From: Podospora comata
Lineage: Eukaryota; Ascomycota; Sordariomycetes; Sordariales; Podosporaceae
DNA: 64,000 bases
Assembly: GCA_017354895.1 (NCBI GenBank)
Contig: CP071496.1
Span: 2,480,001-2,544,000, forward strand
Reading direction: 5' to 3'
Below are positions 54,892-64,000 of the stretch, in pieces (position 1 is the stretch's first letter; each line of letters starts with the position of its first letter). The position numbers and the translations under genes were made by a program. Below the pieces are notes generated by a model. That model did not search any database, was not told the origin of the DNA, and was given only the letters and a program-made list of their open reading frames with translations.

Positions 54892-57800
54892 CTAGCTTAC
54901 GATCATCATCTGCATCCGAGGCGAGTCAGCAGACCCCCTGCCCAAGATAGAGTTGCTGCTGTGGCTCTTTGGAAGCCTCCTGGGTGGACTAGACGCAGCA
55001 GGATCCGAAAAGACTCGCGTAAAGGCTGGGCTGCCATCCAGATTGAGATGCGAAAGTCGCTCACGACGAGGAGTGGCGGCCGGGCTTTGGGTAAGCAGTT
55101 CAGCTTTGCGTACTGCATCCGACAGCGAGTCTCGCAGGTGACCAGCCCTCTTCACCAGCTCTTGGAGACTGTTTGTGTCAAAGAACAGCTTGGTGTCTTG
55201 GGTCTTGGTGGCGGTGGCGGCGATGGGATCGGAAGTAGACCGCTGTTGCTGCATTGCCTGGATCACGGTGGCCAGAACGGCAGAGCTCCCATTGGGGCTT
55301 ACCGAACCGTCTGGTGTTCGTGGTCGTGGAGGCTTAAGCGGCTCGTCGGGCAGTGGCCACTGACCGCCGAAAATATCGTCGTCAGGTGAAAACACCGACC
55401 GTCTTCGGACAGTCGCTCGTTCTCGTACCACTGTCGTCCGGGTCATCATCTGCGGCTCGGGAATCTCGAAAGGATCGTTAATATCATCAAGCATGGAGCC
55501 ATCAAACCCCTCGTCGATAAAACGTTCATCAATCTCATCAAGATCATCTCGATCAAAGTCCAGTGACAACTTGACTGAACCAAACTCATCAGCTTCGTCC
55601 TCATCGGGCGATGCCAGGGCAATAATATTTTCCGCCTCGACCCATTTTGGTTGTATGGCCCCGTGAATAATGTTGAGGTCTTTGCCATGGCGGCATAGTC
55701 GTTTCAAGTCATTGACGAGCAAGGAAAGTTCCCGTATTTGACCCGAATGGGCTTTTACACTCGGCTGACTGGCTTGAATCGACGGGGGAACGACCATAAA
55801 ACTCGTGCTAGAGTCCTTTCCTCCGGTCGTATCAAGCGGGGTTTCATCAAAATCGAAATCATCATCCCAGTCCTCGCTGGCATTCTTTGTACTCAGGCCC
55901 CATGTTCCAAACTTTGGAGGCGGTTTGGTTTCATCAGTAGGTTCTGGAACAACAGGAACGCTCTGGCTCCGTACATGCCCAGCTTTCGGGGCTTTCCGAC
56001 TTGTCGAACGACCAATCCTCAAATCCATCTCCTGCTTCCCATGAACCGTTTTGGGTCGGGTTGTATCGGAATCGAGCTTGTCATGGATCGATGGTTCTGA
56101 CCAGTCAAATATGCTGCTCCTCGGCCGGTCGCTCATACTATCACGAGACAGATCGGGGCTCCCATTCCCACCCAAATTTTTGAGCGCATGCCGAAGTGTC
56201 GGACTGACACGTCTCGAATTCGTCGAGCTCGGCGGCGAAAGATGATTGCTCAAAGTGTTATCGTCGTCTCGTGCCCAGTCATCGTCGTCGTCATCATCAA
56301 AAGATAACCTGGCCGCAAACTCTCGGTGTACCAGCATCAGACCTCCCTGACCACCATAGCCAAACCCGTCCAACTTGATCGGCTTTGTTGTGCCATCCAG
56401 GTGAGTGCTCCGAACAGGCGTGGCTGCACTGTCTTCCTCTTCAGTGATCTTGGTTTCGCCATCCCATCCACGTCCCAGCATCTCTTGAATCGATAACCTC
56501 TTGGTTTTGCCGTTGCTGGCAGTGCTCGGTGGCGATTCATCAAACATCGAGTCTAGCGGTGTCTCAACAGACCGAACCCGACTGGAAGAGGCGATGGTGC
56601 GGAAGGAATCGTAGGCATCACTCCGGACATCTGTGTCTTCGTCATCTGCATCGTGGACCTCAAAGTCGGAGCCTGCCAGCGTGATTGATCGTTCCCCCGA
56701 AGGACCTCGGCTATGTGTGAGAGCAGGAGGGTTCTGGGAGCCGTTCATGTAGTTTATCGGGGCATGGAATGATCTTGGAGGGGGTGTGGAAGAGGAAGAA
56801 CTTGACAGCCCAAGTCGTGAAACGTCGATATTGAAGCTGGATAGACGGTTTAATGGCGGAAGAGGAGAGGGTGAATTTCTCTTGCGGTTCCGTGGAGCAT
56901 CCGAGAGGGTAGGTGCAGGCTCAAGCTGTTGTGCTTGCGGCTGGTAGTTGGGTGGCACAACAATTTCTTGTGTGGTTGGGCTGCCCGGAGACTGCATTGG
57001 GTCGCGAAGCATGCCGGCCAGGTCGGCGGTCGCATATCGATTATCATTTCCGCCCTTGGCGTCAACGGTACTCCTTCTAGGACGCCGAACGCTCGAGGTT
57101 CTCGCGATCCAGTTTTGGGCTGAACTAAAATGCATCGACATTGACCTCTTCGGTCGCTTCTCGGAAGATGTTTCGGGCGAGTCGGTGGGGTTGACTGGAC
57201 TCTGCAGAACCTCTAGGTCCTCGATGTGCCCGAAATCTTCTTCCTGCTGCTCAGCTTCATCCACAAACACAGGAATGTCTGTTATGCAATCTGCCTTGGT
57301 GAGGTATGCTCGAGAAACATGGCCTGGGGTTAGAGACACTCGTCTTTTGGGGAACAGGGAAGCGAGCTTAGCGCTCTGTCCACTCGTAAGTCCTGAAGCG
57401 TCACGACCAAGGCCCGCCGCCCGCCGAGCATGAAAAAACGACGTCCATCTGCTGGAGGAACGCTTAGAGCCGCCAAACGATGAAGACGTTGGTGTTTCTG
57501 TCTCTGGGACACTCGAAGGCTCATATGAAAACTTGGGCCCGGCCCCAGCTCCAGCGGAAGGCGAAGGGTCAACCAAGTTACCTTGCAGTTGTGATTGTTG
57601 CTGCATGGTTGCTGTCCGTTGGTGGCTAGTAGCCGGTCTCCGGAGGGTCAACACCTGCGACTTGGAGCCCCGCCGTTGGTGAGATCCGTGTGGCTCACCG
57701 AAACCAGGGGCATTCCTCTTTACCAACTTGTTGGGGGCCGAGCTGGCAAGTGATTGTTGCCCAAGCATCGGGACACCTGAGCCATGTGAGAATGTCAAGG

Positions 57801-58433
57801 ATGACGAGTCGGGTCCCATGCTTGACCTTGGGCTCCCGTGTTGTGATATCGGGCGCAATGAGAAACGCCGAATCCACGATTCCCTAGAAGACACGGAGTC
57901 GCGAGCACTTTCTACATCCTGCCGCGGCACTGATTCTTTGGTATCTTGGCGAAGAAAGGACTGTCTCCCGCTGGTAGTTCTCGGTGATGTGACCGGTACG
58001 GCGCTGCCGGGTCGCTGAGGTTGAGCCGCTTCCGTGGTAGGGGACATCAGAGGACTTGGAGTTGGGTCGACAAGCTGGCGAAAAGAGCCGTAGGCAAACT
58101 CCTGGACTGGTGAAGAGCATCGTTGCTGCAGAGCTGCGGCACTCGTGTTAGGCCTCGCACTCGAGGCTTGAGAGCCGAAGGCATCGTAGTCGGCAGAAAA
58201 TACTCCTGGGTTCGGGCTGGACCATGGCGGCACTTCCGACTCTGACGGCTGACCAAATACCAGACCAGCAGCGGCGGCCGCGATGGCAGTGCCGGTTCCC
58301 ACAAGCTATAACACAATTTTGTCAGTTGCCAAGTCTATCTCAAGAGCTGTTTGTAGTCCCATCCATGTGCTTGTGTTTCCTTCCGCCAGAGCTCCTCGTC
58401 GTCCAGATTACTTACACTCGGCACAGCCTGCAT
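54892..58433 (-). CDS. Byr4/Bfa1-like septation regulator, 1143 aa
   Basis: The CDS is join of 58433-58416 and 58305-54892. The 18 nt first exon encodes MQAVPS. The 110 nt intron (GTAAGT...TTATAG) leads into LVGTGTAIAAAAAG, which lacks its own ATG. Most of the protein is Ser/Pro/Arg-rich and looks heavily phosphorylated. Near residue 815 is an EDWDDDFDFDE motif and after it a helical segment (QIRELSLLVNDLKRLCRHGK, then WVEAENIIALASPDEDE). This pairing resembles Byr4/Bfa1, the scaffold of the two-part GAP that restrains the septation GTPase Spg1/Tem1 at spindle pole bodies. A second helical block (SLQELVKRAGHLRDSLSDAV) lies near the C-terminus. The family call rests on these motifs only. The convergent neighbour is cpc-1. 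Confidence 0.72.
58306..58415 (-). other. Intron 1 of the byr4-like gene
   Basis: Donor GTAAGT at 58415 and acceptor TTATAG ending at 58306, 110 nt, phase 0. It joins AVPS to LVGTGT and supplies the only plausible ATG. Confidence 0.8.
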
Positions 58434-60305
58434 CCTGGCTGCGGACGGACTGTTATCTCGACGGCGAAGCGTGGCGAGAGAAGAAAAGGACGGGGAGGGT
58501 GTCGGCTTTAGTTCGGGTCGTGGTTCGCATCGTCAGGGCATTAGAGGGCGGGAGTAGATTGTCGGGGTCGGAGAAATTAAGCTGAAGCAATGCGGAATGT
58601 GGAATGCGGGCCTGGTATGGCACTGTCGCGTCCTTGCCGTCAACAGCTTCGCCGTTGTTCACCTGGGGAAACAATACCGAGCCTGTAGGAAGGCAGCCGG
58701 CGCGCAGAAAGCTGCTCCTCCTAACTAACGCGAAGTCGCTTTCACTTGTTGCGGAGCCCGGCACGGGGAGAGCGAGGACAACTCCGTTTGTCGTGGAGTC
58801 AACGCGGGCGGGCTGCAGCTGACAATGAGGAGATCCACAGCACAGCGTGACAAGGGCTTTCAGCCTTTGAATTCGTCAGGATGGGGTCGCAATGGGCCGT
58901 GGCCGGGTCGTGATTATGGCCGTTGCTGTGGTCGTCGAGAGGAGACTATCGCAACCCGAGTGAGGGCAAGGGAGGACTGTGAGTGGAGGGCCGTTTGCCA
59001 AAACAACACCGCCTTTAGCTTCTCTCTCGTCCCAAACACGCGCAGCTGCAGGCGCAATTCCTCCTCCTTCAGGGAAAGGGGAAAACAAAGGACAAAAAGG
59101 AAAGAATAGGGTAGAGGTAGAGAGAGAGAGTAAGGAGAGATTAAAGGTCGTGTCAAAACAAGCAACCGACGACGGTACTGGGGACGGCAGCAACGAACGC
59201 CGAGCCAGCAGAGAACCTTGGAAGGGGAGAAAATAGACGGTAGGTTGTTGCTGCGATGCCCAGGAACTGGGACTGGGACTGGGGCGGGCTGCGACTGTGG
59301 GGCCCTCGGACAGTGCGGGCGTTTCTGTCGCTTCCTGGGGGGGCTTGCTCCAGGTCCTTGCTGCAACACGCTACCTCAAGCATTCTCGGGTACCGTACGG
59401 CGCGAGCGACTCAGAGAGGCCTAGCGATGTGCACACTCTCTTTTTACTGGCCTCTGGTTGCTTGGGGTACGCGCATCCTCCAACTTCCCCCAGACGCACG
59501 CCATTGCGCAGTTCAGTCAGCCACTGGCCGACTGCCAGCCAACCTCATGCAACAACAAATACCGCCAGTCAAGGGAGCTTATGGATAAGAGATTCCCTCA
59601 CGTCTGAAACTGGGGAAACCTGGTTCATGGCTCTGGTCTGTCTGTCTTCCCCTCTTCTCGCCATCCGACCACCTGCGGAACTGGCCGAGACTCCCAGGTT
59701 TATATGTACGCCATCCAACCACCACGGACGAACGAGAACACCTCCTCTGAAGCAGAGACACAGCACCGGAGACAGAGAAACGCCGTCCGGCCTCACAACC
59801 GGCCGCAGGGAGGATGCTGGGACTCGAGAGCTGGGACCACCTGGGACGGGACCGCCTGAACATCATGCAGTTGCAGACTCATTTACAGGTACATACAGGC
59901 ACTGTCAGGCACAGGCACGCGCATCAAATCCATATTATCATCTACAGATAAAGCGCCCCCCACACGCAACGACGTTGCTAAGCTTACTTGAGGAGCAACG
60001 GCTCCCAAAACAGCACTGGCCCCGAGGCAAGGCGATCCAAGATCCGATGCAAATCCAGCCCAGCTGCTGCTTGGTTCGCCTGAGGCTCGTCCGTTTAGCG
60101 CTCCTTTTCCCACTTTTACTTTGTATGACGTTTGGACATATCTCTTGTCCTTAACGACAACTGCCCACCCGACCCCGACATCTAACAGCCGGTTGGCCAA
60201 TCTACCCGCCACCACAGAGCAGAAAACCCGGGTACTTTGCTTCGAAACTAAACACGAGCCAGAAGCCGAGACTGCCGCCTTCTTGCCGCTGGTGCTGACC
60301 TGCTG

Positions 60306-60314
60306 TATATAAAA
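60306..60314 (+). promoter_or_regulatory. Orphan TATA box
   Basis: TATATAAAA followed by CCC and a second A/T run (AATATATAATA). It is one of the clearest TATA boxes in the window, about 190 nt before an 81-codon ORF. Confidence 0.45.
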
Positions 60315-60500
60315 CCCAGCCAATATATAATACCAGACCTCGGCCAGCCAAACACATGCACGGGAGAGCCATTCGCCCGTCTGCAGGGTTTCAACTATCT
60401 GTGCGCCAGTATTGAGCCGTACCAAACACTCTCTCGTCACCTTTCTTTTTTATTTAATACCTCTGCAACAATTATCTACTTGTATTCAAATACTGATTTC

Positions 60501-60746
60501 ATGATGCTTCCGCCCAGGCGACCTGCAGCGAATAGCCGCATCTATGAGCCAGCCCACTTGACAAGAAGGATCAGACTACCAGCCAACGACAGCCAGGCAA
60601 ACCTGCATTGCTTGCATGAGAAAACAGGCATGCGGATGATCTGCTTTCTTTGCCCTCCTTCCCACACTCCACACTACTCTGTTTTTTGCTCTCTGCTAGG
60701 TTTATCAAGTTCCCAGTTCCCAGACTGGCGGGCTCCTGACACGTAG
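60501..60746 (+). CDS. Possible small protein, 81 aa
   Basis: An ATG ORF (MMLPPRRPAANSRIYEPAHL...) lies downstream of a strong TATA box and a C/T- and A/T-rich leader-like stretch. It has no recognisable domain, no signal peptide and no splice signals that would extend it. It could equally be a non-coding transcript or chance. Confidence 0.22.
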   Translation: MMLPPRRPAANSRIYEPAHLTRRIRLPANDSQANLHCLHEKTGMRMICFLCPPSHTPHYSVFCSLLGLSSSQFPDWRAPDT

Positions 60747-62413
60747 GACCATCCACATGGAACAAGAATGGATTGGCAAAGGAGGTTCTGGAAATGTTCG
60801 TGATACCCCGCAAAATCCTACACCCGAAAGAGACTATCTTCCAATGCATAACCAACTTGATTAATTGACACACACCACTAGACGCCATCCCAAATACCGT
60901 GCAGGACAGTAGTGTCCCAACCATGCAGTACTATCTCATGTCTGAAAACGACAGATGACACAAGGGCGTCATCCCATCCGTTTTCCGTTCTTGTCCGCCC
61001 AGAACTTTTCAACCTTCGTCTAGTGTCTGAAAAATCAGTGGATGCCAGTTGATGAACCCGTCAAGTTGCCCTTACACAACACCAAACTATTACACAGGTT
61101 TGACCAATACACAAGGCATCACAGCATCGAAGTGCACAACACCACGCTAGCAGGTTACGGCGGTACGCTTCTTCTTCCGTGATACCCTTCTGTTTGGAGG
61201 TTGTGTATTGGTATCACGCACAACAACAAGTCGATGCCATCTCGAATTTTTTGTCCTCTGTATGAGACAGACAGATGATCACCCGTTGAGACAAAAGAGA
61301 TCTGAGCCCTATGCTGCCCTTTCCCCGCCACCGACGTAGATCAACGTGGGCTGGGGCCTTAAGGGACTTTTTTAACCTCAGACCTTGTCAGTGCTTTTTT
61401 GTCGATCAAATAAGAACAAAAAAAAAGGCAGAAAAGAAAAGTTCCCTCGAGTGAGATATGTCTTGCATCAGACAGTGCACAGTGCTTGCCTTGTCGGTCG
61501 TGATATGTGGTCGTGCTACGCAGCAAGTACTAGTCTCACTCTTATCTTACCCTCATGGCTGATATGACATCCCAGCCATGCGAGCAAAGTGAGCGACGAT
61601 CCCGCCTCCCTGACCTCCCCGTCTCGGCCCGGGAGAGAGGTGTGGGCGGCAGGCAAGATCATTTCCTTCTCACGCATTTGTTCCCTTGTCTCGGGGGGTT
61701 CAATATGTAGCTATTATTGCCCCGTTTCGCTCCGTACATACATAAGTTATTTAACTTGACCACTTTTGTTTTGGTTTTCCTCTGTGCCCCAGAGATACAT
61801 CCCATCCCCCCATTTCCATCGGATATCTCCTTTGGTGCAACCTTCGTTCTCTCTCGAAGCCCAATGGAAGTACCCAATCCACCCACCCCGGAGAAATCTC
61901 CTGACTTCCGGCGCCTGTGGTGGTTGCCCTCCATCAAATCGACTGGGGCAAGGCTCATCCTCGCCTCTTGGAACTGCATCTACGCGGCAGCCTTTTTCAG
62001 CCCGACGAATATGTATGTACGGGGTATCTTGTGTAGGCTTTCGGCAGGTGAGGTAGGCAGGTAAATGCAAGCACCCAACTGCAAGGGTCAGGGTCCCTCA
62101 CCCATCATCAGCTCAGAGAATCATTGAGGCTTTATTTCCCCCGGGCTATTGTTAGAAACCCCCCTCCTTCTGTAAGGCGTAGCACACACACACATACATG
62201 ATACAAAACACAACCCCATCACCTCGACAACCGATCTCAGTGTTCACCTGCCTCAGACAGCAGGTTGATCCAACATCTGTCAATGCCAAACCACCGCCGA
62301 GCATTTTCTAGAATTTCTTATTACGGGTAACGCTCAGACTCCCTTGAAGATCAACAAGAAAGGGAAAAAGCAAAAACGCGGCCGCTGTGGACAAAATCTG
62401 AAACAAGCAACGG

Positions 62414-62432
62414 CTCTCTCTCTCTCTCTCTC
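62414..62432. repeat. (CT)n microsatellite
   Basis: Nine CT units, intergenic. Confidence 0.85.
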
Positions 62433-62809
62433 GTAAAATCCCCCTTGTCTGGTGAAAGGTGGGGTTTAATCAGCACTACGGCTTACCGCCGGGACACCCA
62501 CCGCCAGGAGCCCGGCTAGGCATCACGGCGTAGCCTCCTGTTGGTCACGGGCCTAACCTACTTTGGCATTTCCGTCGAAAAACATCAAAATCACCAGTGG
62601 CAGCTCACATGCACAACCACACACATTTGCAAGGCCAAAAGTCGGTCAAAATAAGCCAAAATAAGTGCAAAATGAAGGGGAAAAACCTGGAGATTCAATA
62701 TAAGAAATACTTCAATATACATCGCAGCTTCGAGGAAAATTAAAACGCATACGTAGGCAGGGTTACAACTTAAACGGCATCACCACACTATCTACTTCAA
62801 AACTACCAC

Positions 62810-62845
62810 CCAATTCAACAGCCAATTCAACAGCCAATTCAACAG
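62810..62845. repeat. Three 12 bp tandem repeats (CCAATTCAACAG)
   Basis: Three perfect head-to-tail copies inside an A/T-rich patch (about 62600-63050) that differs in composition from its surroundings. Confidence 0.85.
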
Positions 62846-64000
62846 CTACTAGTCTTGCAATTACAGCTAGCCTAGTAATACGAGCCTTAAAGCCTTTACC
62901 TACTACACAGGCCGGGCAGGGTGGAAGCAGTAGTGGTTAGCGATAGTTATAGGTAGTATTAACAACTGCGGTGGAAGGTGATTAAAATATTCGTTGTTGG
63001 ATAGCCCCGCACGAAATTACAGTTGATTTTAGTGTGTTTTGACCGTTTTCTGATGTTTGTGGGATCTTTTTCTTGGTGTGATGCCTAGTCGGGCTCCACC
63101 GCCAGCCAGTGCTTACCGTCCTTCTCGGATCATCAGCCCCGTCCATTGTCCTTACGTACGATTTGTTTTACTTCCGCCGCTATCTCGGAGCGGGAGCGGG
63201 CATCGAGTTCATCGGTTTTCCGCACATTGTCGGCATCAATCCGTGAGTATAGGTAAGGTTACGGATACAACCCCCAAAACCCCGATGACGTTGTTGTAGT
63301 CACAACCCCAGACACTTCCAAGAGATTGCCCTGTGGAGAAAACCCCTCCCCGGAGCTTGCCAACATCCAACAATTGACAAGCCAGGGCATGCCAGCAGGC
63401 AAGGCAGGACAAGGGGAGACGAAACACCTGATGCTGCTTGAGCAATGCTTTGTTGGAGGAGAGGAAGTTCAACGTTGTGGTGGAGATACCTATTCCTGTT
63501 GTCAAAAAAACCTCCCTCGTAAAGATCATGGCTAAAAGGATGGAAAGACGGTTGTGAAACCGGGCCACCACAGCTTGCTTCCCGGCCTTACGGGTTGGAA
63601 CAAGAAACATTAATTGTTCTCTGATATATGGGCTCGGTTGTCCGCCTGCGCCGGGTATTCACCGAGGACTGTAGTAGTATTCGTATGATGTTTCCTTGTT
63701 TGAGAGAGGGTCTTTGCTGCAGTCATCAAGGAGCTTGGAAGAATACGTAGCCGAGTTGTGTTGCTTTGTCAAAAAGGAGGCTCTGGGGGGTTCACGGGCC
63801 AACAAAACCAACATGAAAACATGGGGAGAAATCCTAATTCAGATCCTGCCAGTCAAAATGCGAGATGCGAGAGAGGCAGAATCAATTGATGGAGAGGGGC
63901 TGTCGTTGGAGATAGAGAGAGTGGTCTTGGGTTGGAACGACACGCAGCGATTGGTGCAACACGCTCAGTCGCGCAAAAGAAGAGAAGCGGCCTGAGCCGC

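Larger units (their letters stand above)
58434..64000. other. Gene-poor right end upstream of the byr4-like gene
   Basis: This 5.5 kb tail has no confident gene. It contains a TATATAAAA at 60306-60314 followed by an 81-codon ORF (listed separately), a CT microsatellite (62414-62432), a 12 bp tandem repeat (62810-62845) within an A/T-rich patch, and many short unsupported frames. ORF 61864 onward (MEVPNPPTPEKS...) is another weak candidate. Confidence 0.5.

Overview
The window is nuclear DNA of a filamentous ascomycete, most likely a Sordariomycete of the Podospora/Chaetomium/Neurospora type. The evidence is short introns (about 50-110 nt) with GTAAGT/GTATGT-like donors and CTAAC/CTGAC branch motifs, G/C-ending codons in coding exons, and recognisable fungal orthologues separated by long gene-poor spacers. 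I saw no tRNA, rRNA, CRISPR array or bacterial-style operon.

Layout from left to right: a polyubiquitin gene cut by the left edge (-); a small secreted protein with acidic tandem repeats (+); a Zn2Cys6 regulator (-); a 4.2 kb spacer; protein farnesyltransferase beta, RAM1 (+); a 4.8 kb spacer; a small protein with a double-stranded-RNA-binding-like pattern (+); a spacer with microsatellites; GDP-mannose pyrophosphorylase (+); the HIR histone chaperone subunit Hir1 (-), divergent from a BRAP2/Etp1-like RING protein (+); the glycerol-3-phosphate acyltransferase Sct1/Gpt2 (+), convergent with a four-helix membrane protein that becomes visible only after assembling exons across a probable GC-AG intron (-); an SRP40/Nopp140-like nucleolar protein (+); a 3.8 kb spacer; an ADA2/ADGF-type adenosine deaminase-like protein (+); a four-helix membrane protein of unknown function (+); the GCN4/CPC1 amino-acid-starvation bZIP factor (+), convergent with a Byr4/Bfa1-like septation regulator (-); then a 5.5 kb tail without a confident gene.

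The most interesting locus is the cpc-1/GCN4 homologue. Its main AUG (51385) is preceded by about 690 nt of leader with a two-codon uORF1 and a 41-codon uORF2. The CPC1 frame stays open, without a stop, from immediately after the uORF1 stop through the whole leader into the bZIP domain. This is the architecture for which near-cognate (non-AUG) initiation of N-terminally extended CPC1 has been described in Neurospora. An in-frame ACG in a perfect CACC-ACG-G context lies 20 nt before the uORF2 AUG.

Other observations are five repeats in the secreted protein that differ only at synonymous sites, a 264 bp MITE-like element with arms of about 73 bp, a stop-free 3n intron in a membrane-protein gene, and a strong-context uORF ahead of the deaminase-like gene. 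The genes form no obvious pathway cluster. They are mostly housekeeping or regulatory functions (protein turnover, prenylation, mannosylation, chromatin, lipid synthesis, ribosome biogenesis, amino-acid control, cytokinesis). Exon limits were derived by eye from splice signals and reading-frame continuity.
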